From contig JAFGBI010000216.1 of the NCBI GenBank assembly GCA_016933275.1, positions 1 to 64,000 of the forward strand: a stretch of 64,000 nt of DNA, written 5' to 3'. A program made the translations under genes and the position numbers. Below are positions 7,401 through 16,091 of the stretch, piece by piece (the stretch's first letter is position 1; every line of letters starts with the position of its first letter). The stretch comes from Polyangiaceae bacterium. Lineage in GTDB: Bacteria; Myxococcota_A; Polyangia; Polyangiales; Polyangiaceae. The notes below the pieces were generated by a model, which saw only the letters and a list, made by a program, of their open reading frames with translations, was not told the origin of the DNA and ran no database searches.

Positions 7401-8621
7401 GTGGGGCGACCGTCCCGATTCGGCCTGTGGGTAGACGGAACCTTGACGTGGCTCCAGCGGGACCTCACCCTCTCGCGTCCTCCCCTTCGTGTCGAGAACG
7501 CCCGATTGGCCACCCGCAAGCGCAGAAACCAGCCGAGCCCGAGTCCCAGCGAGCCCCCGGCGGCTGCTGCCGACTCAGCCAATCCCTCCGCCGCGGCCCA
7601 TGCTGCGCCGACGGCCCCCGTTTCGGTCTCGGATGCGTCGGGGGGGGAGGACGAAGAACGAGAAGCCTCCGATGAAGAGGCGGTCATCGAGACCACGGGA
7701 GAGTTCGTCGAAGCTCGCGAACCCGTCGGCGGGGCCTTGCCGGAGCCGAAGAGCGCGGCGGGGTCGTTGGCGCGCTTCGATGCGATGCAGGCGTACATGC
7801 GGGAGGTCGCCCGCCACCCGCTGCTGTCGCCGGAGGAAGAGCATTCCCTCGCCGTACGTTATTCGAAGACCGGCGACGTCGACGCTGCGGCGCGCCTGGT
7901 CACCGCCAATCTGCGGCTCGTCGTCAAGATCGCCTACGAGTACCGCCGCGCCTACCGAAACATGATGGACCTCGTCCAGGAGGGCAACATCGGCTTGATG
8001 CAGGCGGTGAAGCGGTACGATCCGTATCGTGGGGTCAAGCTCTCGAGCTACGCCGCTTGGTGGATTCGCGCATACATGCTGCGTTTCATCCTGAACAACT
8101 GGCGTTTGGTCAAGATCGGCACCACCCAAGCGCAGCGCAAGCTCTTCTTCAACCTCAGCAAGGAGAAGGCCCGGCTCACGGCCCTCGGCATCGAACCCAC
8201 GCACGCCGAGATCGCTCATCGCCTCAACGTGGAGGAGAAGGATGTCATCGAGATGGACCGGCGGCTCGCCCGGGGGGACGCGTCGCTCGACGCTCCGGTT
8301 AGCGAGTCGGATGGGCGCGGCACGACGCGGCTAGACCTTCTGCCGGCGAGTTCGTTCAACCCGGAGCTCATCGCCGAGGACGTGGAGATCCAGGGCATCC
8401 TGCGCACCAAGCTCGACGAGTTTCGGGAGACTCTCCAGGGAAAGGACGTGCAGATCTTCGAGAAGCGGATGATCTGCGACGAGCCGCTCACCCTACAGCA
8501 GCTTGGCGATGAGTTCGGCGTATCGCGCGAACGAGTGCGCCAGCTCGAGGCGCGGCTGTACGGGCGCCTGCGCGAATTCCTGCGGGAGTCGCTCGGTGAC
8601 TCCGTCGGGGTATCGCGCTGA
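7401..8621 (+). CDS. rpoH: RpoH-like alternative sigma factor (sigma-70 family)
   Basis: This 406-residue protein contains complete sigma-70 regions 1.2-4. Region 2 has [34 protein letters not shown] and [12 protein letters not shown]; region 3 follows; region 4.2 has [20 protein letters not shown] as helix-turn-helix. The WWIRAYM...[17 protein letters not shown] stretch is typical of the RpoH (heat-shock) branch. The first 125 residues are low-complexity, Pro/Ala/Glu-rich and absent from enterobacterial RpoH; myxobacterial SigB/SigC-type proteins also carry extensions. The GTG start at 7401 is uncertain, but the core begins near [13 protein letters not shown] module C palindrome lies upstream. 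It would direct RNA polymerase to stress or developmental promoters; the exact regulon is unknown. Confidence 0.85.
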   Translation: MGRPSRFGLWVDGTLTWLQRDLTLSRPPLRVENARLATRKRRNQPSPSPSEPPAAAADSANPSAAAHAAPTAPVSVSDASGGEDEEREASDEEAVIETTGEFVEAREPVGGALPEPKSAAGSLARFDAMQAYMREVARHPLLSPEEEHSLAVRYSKTGDVDAAARLVTANLRLVVKIAYEYRRAYRNMMDLVQEGNIGLMQAVKRYDPYRGVKLSSYAAWWIRAYMLRFILNNWRLVKIGTTQAQRKLFFNLSKEKARLTALGIEPTHAEIAHRLNVEEKDVIEMDRRLARGDASLDAPVSESDGRGTTRLDLLPASSFNPELIAEDVEIQGILRTKLDEFRETLQGKDVQIFEKRMICDEPLTLQQLGDEFGVSRERVRQLEARLYGRLREFLRESLGDSVGVSR

Positions 8622-8672
8622 GCTTCGGGCCCTCGGGCAGCGACTTGGTCGAAGGGTGATGGGTGAGCAGCC

Positions 8673-9527
8673 GTGGCCATCCTCTTCGTCGTTGGCACAC
8701 CGATCGGCAACCTCGAGGATCTCACCCTGCGAGCAGCGGACACCCTCCGGCGCGTGCACCACGTCGCCGCCGAGGACACGCGGCGCACCCGGGCGCTTCT
8801 GAGCCACCTCGGCGCGCACGGCAAGGTGCTCCACACGCTCGACGCCAACGCGGGCGAGCGAGCGATCGCCAGCGTCGTGGCGCGGCTGTGCAACGGCAAT
8901 GACGTAGCCGTGGTCACTGATGCGGGCATGCCCGGCATCAGCGATCCCGGTGCGCGCCTGGTCGCCGCCGCCGTTGCGGCCGGGATCGCGGTCCAGGTGG
9001 TGCCAGGACCCAGCGCGCTCACCGCAGCGGTCGCCCTCTCTGGCCTCGTCGAGGGCCCCTTCTTCTTCGCTGGGTTCCTGCCCAGAAAGGGGGGCAAGCG
9101 GCGCGATCTGCTGGGGCGCATCATGCGGAGCGTCGACCCGGTGGTGCTCTTCGAATCGCCTCAGCGCACGGCCGCGACGCTCGCCGAGCTCGCCGAAGGC
9201 GAGCCGGGGCGCCCCGTCGCCGTGTGCCGTGAGCTGACCAAGCTCCACGAGACGACCGTTCGGGGCACGCTCGCGGAGCTCGCCGCGGCCGCCGAGTGGC
9301 GCGGCGAGGTCGTGATCGTGCTCGGTCCCGGTTCGCCCGCGTCCGAGGTCCTCGATCCCGACGCGCTCCGCGCCGCCATCCGCCGCCGTCTCAGCGCGGG
9401 TGCCTCGGTTCGCGAGGTTTCTGCGGCGCTCGCCGAGGAGACGGGGCGCCCCCGTCGGGAGCTCTACGCCCTGGCGCAAGTCGAACGGGACTGTGCTAAT
9501 ACCCCCCGACCGTGTTCGAGGCGCTGA
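8673..9527 (+). CDS. rsmI: 16S rRNA (cytidine(1402)-2'-O)-methyltransferase
   Basis: This 284-residue protein with a GTG start has the full RsmI signature: LFVVGTPIGNLEDLTLRA at the start, AAEDTRRTRALLSHL, VTDAGMPGISDPGARL and VPGPSALTAAVALSG. This is the tetrapyrrole-methylase fold that binds SAM and 2'-O-methylates C1402 in the decoding centre of 16S rRNA. The expected FFAGFLPRKGGKRR and FESPQRTAATL blocks follow. Its last 16 bases overlap the first bases of ffh, so the two genes are translationally coupled in a ribosome/secretion operon. Confidence 0.95.
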   Translation: MAILFVVGTPIGNLEDLTLRAADTLRRVHHVAAEDTRRTRALLSHLGAHGKVLHTLDANAGERAIASVVARLCNGNDVAVVTDAGMPGISDPGARLVAAAVAAGIAVQVVPGPSALTAAVALSGLVEGPFFFAGFLPRKGGKRRDLLGRIMRSVDPVVLFESPQRTAATLAELAEGEPGRPVAVCRELTKLHETTVRGTLAELAAAAEWRGEVVIVLGPGSPASEVLDPDALRAAIRRRLSAGASVREVSAALAEETGRPRRELYALAQVERDCANTPRPCSRR

Positions 9528-11161
9528 CCAAAGGGTTTCGTGAGGCACAGAACCGCCTGGCGGGGCTGACCGAGCTCACCGACAAAAACATCCAGCCTGC
9601 TCTGCGCGAGGTGCGTCTATCCCTCCTCGCTGCCGACGTCGAGCTCGGCGTGGTGAAGCGCTTCCTCGCCCGGGTCGAGGAGAAGGCCATCGGTCAGACC
9701 CTGCGCTCCCGAGTCCGTCACGAGGGGGAGACGCTCCGGGTTTCGGCCAGCGATCTCTTCGTCAAGGTCTGCCACGACGAGCTCATCGACATGATGAACT
9801 TCGACGGCGAACCCGTGACCTATGCGCCGAGCGGGCGCACCGGTGTCATGGTGGTGGGGCTTCAGGGTTCGGGAAAGACGACGACCGCCGCGAAGCTCGC
9901 CCGGTGGTTCGACCGCCAGGGCAAGCGACCGCTGCTCGTGGCCGCTGACATGCAGCGGCCGGCGGCGGTCGAGCAGCTGCGCGTGCTCGGCGAGCAGCTC
10001 GACGTGCCGGTCTTCAACCTGCCTGGCCGGGATCCGGTGGCGATCTGTGCTGCGGCCGACGCGGAAGCGAAGCGGCTCGGGCGCGACGTCATCATCTACG
10101 ATACCGCGGGACGTCTCGCGATCGACGAGCCGCTGATGGAGGAGCTTGGCCAGGTGCAGCGCACCGTCGAGCCCGAGAACATCTATCTCGTGATCGACGC
10201 GATGATCGGTCAGGACGCTGTCCAGACGTCGAAGACGTTCCACGACCGGCTTGGACTCACGGGTGTCGTGCTGACCAAGCTCGACGGCGACGCGCGCGGT
10301 GGCGCCGCGCTCAGCATCCGCGAGGTCACGGGGGCCCCAATCCTCTTTGTGGGTCTCGGCGAGACGTTGGATCGGCTCGAGCCGTTTCGCGCCGATGGGA
10401 TGGTGGGGCGGATCCTGGGGTTGGGTGACGTCGTCGGTTTGATCCAGGACTTCGAGGACGTCGTTGACAAGAAGAAGGCGGAGCAGGACGCGCTCAGGAT
10501 GTTGAGCGGCGAGTTCACGCTCGACGATTTCCTGGTGCAGATCCGCACCATCCAGAAGATGGGCCCGCTCAAGGACTTGGTGGAGAAGATGCCGGGGATC
10601 GGCGGGATGATGCCGCCCGGGGTGAACCTCGACGACAAGGAGCTCACTCGGATAGAGGCGATCATCCAGTCCATGACTCGCCTCGAGAAGCAGGATCCGA
10701 ATGCACTCGTCCGCGAGCCGACGCGCGTCGCCCGGATCGCCAAGGGCTCGGGTAGCCCGGATCAGGCAGTGACGGAGCTCGTGCAGAAGTTCCTGTACAT
10801 GCGCCAGATGATGCAGTCGATGGGGGGAATGGGTGGGCTCGGCGGCCTGCTTGGCAGGGTCCCCGGAATGCAGGGACTCGGCCTGGCGCGCAACATGCGC
10901 CGAGCCGCCAAGGCGCAGGGAATGGATCTCAACGCTATGTTGGGTGGCATGGGCGGAATGCCGGGGATGCCGGGGATGCCGGGGATGCCGGGGATGCCGG
11001 GGATGCCCGGAATGGGGTTTCCGGGGATGCCGGGGGTGGGGATGCCCGGAGCGCCCGAGGCCCCCAGGATGCGACCCCTGACCGCGGCCGAGAAGAACGC
11101 CCGCAAGAACGCGCGCAAGAACCAGCGCGCCGCGCGCAAGAAGGGCAAGGGGAAGAAGTGA
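9512..11161 (+). CDS. ffh: signal recognition particle protein Ffh
   Basis: This 549-residue protein (GTG start overlapping rsmI) has the N domain from MFEALTKGFREAQNRL, the G domain with P-loop GLQGSGKTTTAAKLA, DTAGRLAIDEPL and TKLDGDARGGAAL, and a Met-rich M domain that binds 4.5S RNA and signal peptides (GIGGMMPPGV, RMMQSMGG-type helices). It targets nascent membrane and secreted proteins to FtsY. It is about 90 residues longer than E. coli Ffh: the C-terminus carries a run of MPG tripeptides encoded by a 9-bp tandem repeat and ends in a Lys/Arg-rich tail. No 4.5S RNA gene was found in the window. Confidence 0.96.
   Translation: MFEALTKGFREAQNRLAGLTELTDKNIQPALREVRLSLLAADVELGVVKRFLARVEEKAIGQTLRSRVRHEGETLRVSASDLFVKVCHDELIDMMNFDGEPVTYAPSGRTGVMVVGLQGSGKTTTAAKLARWFDRQGKRPLLVAADMQRPAAVEQLRVLGEQLDVPVFNLPGRDPVAICAAADAEAKRLGRDVIIYDTAGRLAIDEPLMEELGQVQRTVEPENIYLVIDAMIGQDAVQTSKTFHDRLGLTGVVLTKLDGDARGGAALSIREVTGAPILFVGLGETLDRLEPFRADGMVGRILGLGDVVGLIQDFEDVVDKKKAEQDALRMLSGEFTLDDFLVQIRTIQKMGPLKDLVEKMPGIGGMMPPGVNLDDKELTRIEAIIQSMTRLEKQDPNALVREPTRVARIAKGSGSPDQAVTELVQKFLYMRQMMQSMGGMGGLGGLLGRVPGMQGLGLARNMRRAAKAQGMDLNAMLGGMGGMPGMPGMPGMPGMPGMPGMGFPGMPGVGMPGAPEAPRMRPLTAAEKNARKNARKNQRAARKKGKGKK
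10958..11011 (+). repeat. 9-bp tandem repeat inside ffh (ATGCCGGGG)
   Basis: Six tandem 9-bp units, five identical (ATGCCGGGG) and one variant, encode Met-Pro-Gly repeats in the C-terminal extension of Ffh. Because the unit is 9 bp, gain or loss of copies keeps the frame. Confidence 0.95.
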
Positions 11162-11186
11162 AGATCGGGCCGCTCACGGGGTAGGG

Positions 11187-12569
11187 ATGGCGGCAGTGCT
11201 GCGGTGGCTCCTGGTGGCGGGGCTCGCGGTGGCATGCACGGGCGGGTCGCGGCCGTCCCCCGCCGACCGCGAGCGTCTTGCGCGCTACGTGCTCGACGCG
11301 CCCCCTGCGGACGTGGGGCAGCGGCTCGACGCGGACTTCGACGGGAAGGTGGTGCTGCTCGGTTGCCGGGTCGTGCCAGGACGGGTGGTGGCACCCGGGC
11401 AGAAGGTTCGGCTCACCCTCTTCTGGCAAGTCATTGCACCGGTGGGCAAAGGGTATGGTCTCTTCACGCATGTCCTCGACGGCACCGGTGCCCGCCTCCA
11501 GAACCTGGACAACGTGGGCCCGCTCCGCCAGTGGAAGGGTCGGCGTCAGGTGCTCGGACCCTGGGCATGGGAGCCCGGCAAGACCTACGTGGACGAACAG
11601 GAGTTCGCCGTTCCCCTGGGCCCTACCTCGACCCGGCTCCAAGTCGTCGGCGGCATCTGGAAGGGTGCCGAGCGGCTACCGATTCGCCGCGGACGGCAGG
11701 ATCGCGAGGGTCGGGCCCTCATCGCCGATCTTACGACCGAGGACTCGGCCGAGCTACCGCCGAGCACCCGGGTCCCAGTCCTCCGAGTGGAGCGGCTGGA
11801 GCATGGTCTTTTCCCACGGATCGACGGACGGTTGGACGAGCCGGTGTGGGCCGGCGCTGCGAGTACGGGGCCATTTCGCAACGTGGCGACGGGAGCACCG
11901 AACCATCGGGATGACCTCGGGGGGACAGCGCGGGTGCTGTGGGATGATCACGCGCTCTACGTGGGGGTCACGATCACCGATCGGAACCTGGAGGGCGGGT
12001 TCCCTGCCAGCGCGGTGGACCCCCACCTCTGGACCCGCGACGCCGCCGAGCTGATGATCGATCCCGACGGTGACGGCGACGGGCGCGACTACTACGAGAT
12101 CCAGGTGGGTCCGCAGAACCTCGTGTTCGACTCCCTCTTCGACGAGTACAACGCACCCCGGGGCGGTCCCCGTGGTCCGTTCGGTCACCAGGACTGGTCG
12201 AGCCGGGTCGAGAGTGCGGTGACCGTGCTCGGGACGCTCGACTGGGGTAGGGACCGGGACGAGGGTTACGTCATCGAAGCACGCTTGCCCTGGGCTGTCT
12301 TCGACCGCGCTCGTCGGGTCCCACCCGCGCCGGGCGACGAGTGGCGGATGAACTTCTACGCCATGCAGCATGACGACGGCGTTGCCTGGTCGCCGATCCT
12401 CGGGCAGGGTAACTTCCACAAGGCGTCTCGGTTCGGCCGCGTGCTCTTCGTGGAGCGCGGGCAGGTGGCACCGCCCGGCTCCTCTCCGATACCCGCGGGC
12501 TCCTCGCCGGCCGCGCCGCCGAGTGCAGCCGCTGCCGCGCCAATTCCCGCGCCGATTCAGAGCCGGTAG
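11187..12569 (+). CDS. lipoprotein with family-9 carbohydrate-binding-like domain
   Basis: This 460-residue protein starts 25 bp after ffh and has a signal ending AVAC (Cys 17). Residues about 40-170 form a beta-rich domain (VRLTLFWQVIAPVGKGYGLFTHVLD) of the kind found in glycosyltransferase-associated or DUF-type beta sandwiches. Residues about 215-425 match the CBM9/DOMON-like sugar- or haem-binding fold seen in secreted proteins: RIDGRLDEPVWAGA, LGGTARVLWDDHALYVGVTITD, DAAELMIDPDGDG, YYEIQVGP, GYVIEARLPWAVF and WRMNFYAM. It probably binds carbohydrate at the cell surface. The tail is Pro/Ala/Ser-rich. Ligand and partner are not predictable. Confidence 0.72.
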   Translation: MAAVLRWLLVAGLAVACTGGSRPSPADRERLARYVLDAPPADVGQRLDADFDGKVVLLGCRVVPGRVVAPGQKVRLTLFWQVIAPVGKGYGLFTHVLDGTGARLQNLDNVGPLRQWKGRRQVLGPWAWEPGKTYVDEQEFAVPLGPTSTRLQVVGGIWKGAERLPIRRGRQDREGRALIADLTTEDSAELPPSTRVPVLRVERLEHGLFPRIDGRLDEPVWAGAASTGPFRNVATGAPNHRDDLGGTARVLWDDHALYVGVTITDRNLEGGFPASAVDPHLWTRDAAELMIDPDGDGDGRDYYEIQVGPQNLVFDSLFDEYNAPRGGPRGPFGHQDWSSRVESAVTVLGTLDWGRDRDEGYVIEARLPWAVFDRARRVPPAPGDEWRMNFYAMQHDDGVAWSPILGQGNFHKASRFGRVLFVERGQVAPPGSSPIPAGSSPAAPPSAAAAAPIPAPIQSR

Positions 12570-12991
12570 CGTGCGCGCAGGGCGAGCTCGCCCTGCGCGC
12601 AGTCCAGTGCCAAGGCATGGGCCTTGGTGAGATCCCGCTCGATCCCAGCGAGGCGTGCCGACGCGTTCGGTGGGCGGCCGCTAGCGGCGAGGACTCGGGT
12701 GAGATCGTCTCGCTCGGCGAGGGCACCGACGTGGAGCCGGTACGCGTCGAGGCAGGCGTTCCGCAGCGCGCAAACGTCCGGCGCCGTGCAGTCGACGGCA
12801 GCCAGGGGAGGGAGCAGCGCAGCCTTTTCTGCGTTGGGCGCGTCGCGAAGCACCGCGACCGCACGCACGACCGCGTCGGCTTCCGCGCGGGCAGTCGGAC
12901 CCCGTCCCCCATGGCAGGCGGCCGCCAAGCCGAGGGATCCCATGGCCGCGAGGTACCGGGTGCTCGATCCCCTCCGAGGAACTAGGCTCAA
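12557..12991 (-). CDS. small secreted/lipoprotein, hypothetical
   Basis: I place the start at TTG 12989-12991, which overlaps the stop of the preceding gene as TTGA and suggests translational coupling; an ATG at 12941-12943 gives a version 16 residues shorter. The longer form begins MSLVPRRGSSTRYLAAMGSLGLAAAC, a basic then hydrophobic leader ending in a lipobox-like AAAC. The mature part is helical with a CTAPDVCALRNAC cluster and several more cysteines, and ends ALRARYRL. No family is recognised. Its 3' end overlaps by 13 bp the convergent lipoprotein gene 11187-12569. Confidence 0.55.
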   Translation of the reverse strand: MSLVPRRGSSTRYLAAMGSLGLAAACHGGRGPTARAEADAVVRAVAVLRDAPNAEKAALLPPLAAVDCTAPDVCALRNACLDAYRLHVGALAERDDLTRVLAASGRPPNASARLAGIERDLTKAHALALDCAQGELALRARYRL

Positions 12992-13524
12992 TCGGTGGCT
13001 CTCGGTGGCGGTCCCATCTGGATTCGCTCGCCCACGAACGACCCGATCAGGGTGAAGAGCACGCCGAGCGCCGACATCAGCACGTACATGAAGGCCGGCA
13101 TCATCTTCACGGTTTGCCCTTGGTAGAGGAAGAACGCGGTGGGGAGGGCGACGAGGAAGGCGGACACGACCGGTTCGATGAAGGTCTTTCCCGGGGAAAT
13201 CAGGCCGACCAGCATCCCTCCGACGAACCACACCGGGATCGCCACGGTCATCCCGGCCGAGCCCTCGAAGTCGAACAGCGGCACGACCATCGGCAGTCCC
13301 ATCACGATTGCTGCGGTGAGCACCGCCATCACCACGAGGGAGATGGCGAACCAGAGGAAGTTGAACCCCTCCTGCTGATAGCGTTGCTCGATCTGCTCCT
13401 TGTGCGTCAGCGTGCGCCTGAGCTCGTCGACTTTGGCGCCGCAGGACACACACCGGTCGTTCGGCATCGGCAAGGTATTGCGGAAGCCGCAGGAAGGACA
13501 GAGGGCAGTCTTGGGCTTGGCCAT
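12988..13524 (-). CDS. zinc-ribbon membrane protein, hypothetical
   Basis: This 178-residue protein starts at ATG 13522-13524. Residues 9-30 carry a CPSCGF...CVSCGA zinc ribbon. A charged helix follows (KVDELRRTLTHKEQIEQRYQQ), then four hydrophobic segments (FLWFAISLVVMAVLTAAIVMG, TVAIPVWFVGGMLVGLIS, VVSAFLVALPTAFFLY, FMYVLMSALGVLFTLIGSFV). It is likely an inner-membrane protein with a cytosolic zinc finger; the role is unknown. It shares its promoter region with the divergent membrane-protein gene at 13698 and is coupled to the downstream small gene through a TTGA overlap. Confidence 0.65.
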   Translation of the reverse strand: MAKPKTALCPSCGFRNTLPMPNDRCVSCGAKVDELRRTLTHKEQIEQRYQQEGFNFLWFAISLVVMAVLTAAIVMGLPMVVPLFDFEGSAGMTVAIPVWFVGGMLVGLISPGKTFIEPVVSAFLVALPTAFFLYQGQTVKMMPAFMYVLMSALGVLFTLIGSFVGERIQMGPPPRATD

Positions 13525-13697
13525 GGATTCCCCGAATCGGCCCTCCGAGACTACCCCAGACCGCGAGCGGCGCGAAACCCTGCCGCTGTCCACTGCCGAG
13601 AATCGGAGTAAGCTCCCGTCCCACCGGCCTTCTGCGTTGGAACCCCGTGGATCGCTTGGTGTCCCTAGCTCGCGAGTCATTCTCGCCTGGATCTGCG

Positions 13698-14351
13698 ATG
13701 GCCGAGCAGCAACCAACCGCATCCCTGTCGCTCGCCACTGTCGAAGGCGCCGATCCGGAGCTCGAATCGCTCCCCGAGCCCCGCCGACCAGGTCGGAACA
13801 TCACGATCGTGGCCATGGCCGTCACTGGGGTTGCGTCGCTCGCGCTCGCGGCGTCCCTCTTGGGCGAGGGACTCTATGCTTTGCAGGGCGGCCAACCAAC
13901 CGACGTGGGGGACCTCAGCCGCCTCCCTCTGGATGGCAGCCGGGCGAGCTGGATCCGGGGGGAGGCTCTCCTTGGTCACGTAGGTGCCATCCGCTACGAC
14001 CGGCCGCTGGAGCGCGACACGTTCCGGCTGGCCCCGGTCAACGGGAACGACCGGCTGTGGGTGGAGATCCGCGTCCCCGCCGGGTTCGAGGGACCATACT
14101 TCGTCCCACCGACCTCCTTCGTCGGGCGGCTCCTGCCCCTGTCCGAGCGAGGCCTTCGGCACCTCGGCCTGCCCTCGGAGGTCCAGCACGCGACGGGTCG
14201 GTCGCTGTCCCCCGATTCGTGGCTCCTGATCGATGGGGAGTCGCCTGCCAGCCTCCGGTGGGCGATCGGCGTCTTCCTCCTGCTGGTCGCGTTCGCGGCC
14301 TTCAACGCGTACGGGCTCTATCGACTGCTCCGGCCTGTCCGCGACGACTGA
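13698..14351 (+). CDS. two-TM membrane protein with periplasmic domain, hypothetical
   Basis: This 217-residue protein starts at ATG 13698; an in-frame upstream start at 13647 is possible but lacks support. One transmembrane helix near residues 35-55 (ITIVAMAVTGVASLALAASLL) and one near 185-207 (WAIGVFLLLVAFAAFNAYGLY) flank a 125-residue extracytoplasmic domain with strands such as FRLAPVNGNDRLWVEIRVPAGF. The layout with helices at both ends resembles SURF1-like or DUF-type assembly factors, but no diagnostic motif is seen. It ends 52 bp before purM and could be co-transcribed. Confidence 0.6.
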   Translation: MAEQQPTASLSLATVEGADPELESLPEPRRPGRNITIVAMAVTGVASLALAASLLGEGLYALQGGQPTDVGDLSRLPLDGSRASWIRGEALLGHVGAIRYDRPLERDTFRLAPVNGNDRLWVEIRVPAGFEGPYFVPPTSFVGRLLPLSERGLRHLGLPSEVQHATGRSLSPDSWLLIDGESPASLRWAIGVFLLLVAFAAFNAYGLYRLLRPVRDD

Positions 14352-14403
14352 CCAGCGCAATCGCTGGGGCAGCGACCAGTCACCGGTGCTAGCGTCCGCG
14401 CCG

Positions 14404-15459
14404 ATGACGATCAAGTATAAGGACGCCGGCGTCGACATCGACGCCGGTGACGAGCTCGTCGAACGCATCAAGCCCTTGGCCCGGAGCACGCGCATTCCCG
14501 AGGTCGTGGCGGACGTCGGGGGCTTCGCTGGCCTGTGCAGCATCCCGTCCGATATCGAAGAACCGCTTCTGGTCAGTGGCACGGATGGGGTCGGGACCAA
14601 GCTCAAGATCGCCTTCCTCACTCGCCGTCACGACACGGTGGGGATCGATCTGGTGGCGATGTGTGTGAACGACGTGGTCACCTGCGGCGCGCGGCCCCTC
14701 TTCTTTCTTGACTACTTCGGGTGCGGCGCGCTCGACGTCGGGGCGGCGGAGGCGGTGATCTCGGGGATCGCGGAGGGATGCCGCCAGGCGGGCTGCGCGT
14801 TGCTCGGCGGCGAGACGGCGGAGCTACCCGGCATGTACGCCGCGGGCGAATACGACCTCGCTGGATTCGCGGTCGGTGTCGTCGGGAGGCGGGAGCTGCT
14901 CGGACCTCAGCGGGTGGCCCGCGGCGACGCGCTGATCGCGGTCGCCTCCACGGGGCTCCACTCCAATGGGTACTCCCTCGCCCGTCGGGTGCTCTTGGAG
15001 ACGCTCGGGCTCTCGGTCGACTCGTATGTGGCCGAGCTCGGGGCCACGCTCGGTGACGTGCTCCTCACCCCGACTCGGATCTACGCCCGGACGGTGTCTT
15101 CGCTCACGAAGGCGCTCGGTAGCGATCTCCACGCGCTCTGCCACGTCACCGGGGGTGGGATCTCGGGCAATCTCCCGCGGGTGCTGCCGCGGGGAACCCG
15201 CGCGAGGTTCCGCCTCGACCATGAGCGCCCGCCCATCTTCGGGCTCATCGCGCGCGGCGGTCCGGTTGTCGAGGATGAGCTCCGACGCACGTTCAACCTC
15301 GGCGTGGGCCTCGTGGTGGTGCTCGCCGCCGACCGTGTTGACGTCGCGCTGGCCACCTTGGCCGCGGCCGGCGAGCGCGCGTGGCCTGCCGGCGAGGTCA
15401 TCGCCTCCGATGCCGCAGCGCCGGATGTGATCATCCCCCAACCAGGAGCCATGCCATGA
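14404..15459 (+). CDS. purM: phosphoribosylformylglycinamidine cyclo-ligase (AIR synthetase)
   Basis: This 351-residue protein starts MTIKYKDAGVDIDAGDELV. PurM hallmarks follow: GGFAGLCSIP, LLVSGTDGVGTKLKIAF (ATP site), GIDLVAMCVNDVVTCGARPLFFLDY, LLGGETAELPGMYAAGEYDLAGF, and the C-terminal HVTGGGISGNLPRVLP and FNLGVGLVVV. It makes aminoimidazole ribonucleotide from FGAM using ATP, the fifth step of purine synthesis. Its stop overlaps the purN start (ATGA), so the two are coupled. Confidence 0.97.
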   Translation: MTIKYKDAGVDIDAGDELVERIKPLARSTRIPEVVADVGGFAGLCSIPSDIEEPLLVSGTDGVGTKLKIAFLTRRHDTVGIDLVAMCVNDVVTCGARPLFFLDYFGCGALDVGAAEAVISGIAEGCRQAGCALLGGETAELPGMYAAGEYDLAGFAVGVVGRRELLGPQRVARGDALIAVASTGLHSNGYSLARRVLLETLGLSVDSYVAELGATLGDVLLTPTRIYARTVSSLTKALGSDLHALCHVTGGGISGNLPRVLPRGTRARFRLDHERPPIFGLIARGGPVVEDELRRTFNLGVGLVVVLAADRVDVALATLAAAGERAWPAGEVIASDAAAPDVIIPQPGAMP

Positions 15460-16079
15460 CCCTCCTACCCGTAGGCGTGCTCGTGTCCGGTCGGGGTTCG
15501 AACCTCCAGGCCATCCTCGATGCGATTGCGGGGGAAGCGCTCCCGGTGGACGTCCGCCTGGTGCTGTCGAACCAGCCAGGTGCGGCCGCTCTGGCGCGCG
15601 CGGCCGCTGCTGGCGTTCCCACCGCCGTGATCTCCCACCACGACTACGCGACTCGTGAGGCCTTCGACGGGGCCCTGGTCGGGGCGCTGCGGCAAGCGGG
15701 TGCCGAGTGGGTCGTGCTGGCCGGGTTCATGCGCGTGCTCACCCCCGTCTTCCTCCGAGCCTTCCCCCTCCGCGTGATCAACATCCACCCCGCGCTCCTG
15801 CCCAGTTTCCCCGGGATCCACGCGCAGCGTCAGGCGCTCGCCTATGGGGCCAAGATCACCGGTTGCACCGTCCACTTGGTGGACGAGGGCGTGGATACGG
15901 GGCCGATCATCGCGCAGCGGCCGGTTCCCTTGCTCGATGGTGACGACGAGGACACGCTCGCTGCGCGCATCCTCGTCGAGGAGCATCGCCTGGTCGTCCA
16001 AGTGCTCGCGGACATCGCTGCTGGACGGCTTCATGTCGTCTCCTCCGCGGGAGCGCGTCCCCACGTCACGTGCGGGTGA
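15456..16079 (+). CDS. purN: phosphoribosylglycinamide formyltransferase
   Basis: This 207-residue protein starts at the ATG overlapping the purM stop. It shows VGVLVSGRGSNLQAILDA at the N-terminus, VVLAGFMRVLTPVFL, NIHPALLPSFPGIHAQRQALAYGAKITGCTVHLVDEGVDTGPIIAQ and an IHP/D pair for formyl transfer (Asn, His and Asp of the GART active site). It formylates GAR with 10-formyl-THF, the third step of purine synthesis. Coupling with purM is the common bacterial arrangement. Confidence 0.97.
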   Translation: MTLLPVGVLVSGRGSNLQAILDAIAGEALPVDVRLVLSNQPGAAALARAAAAGVPTAVISHHDYATREAFDGALVGALRQAGAEWVVLAGFMRVLTPVFLRAFPLRVINIHPALLPSFPGIHAQRQALAYGAKITGCTVHLVDEGVDTGPIIAQRPVPLLDGDDEDTLAARILVEEHRLVVQVLADIAAGRLHVVSSAGARPHVTCG

Positions 16080-16091
16080 GCCAGGGTTACC

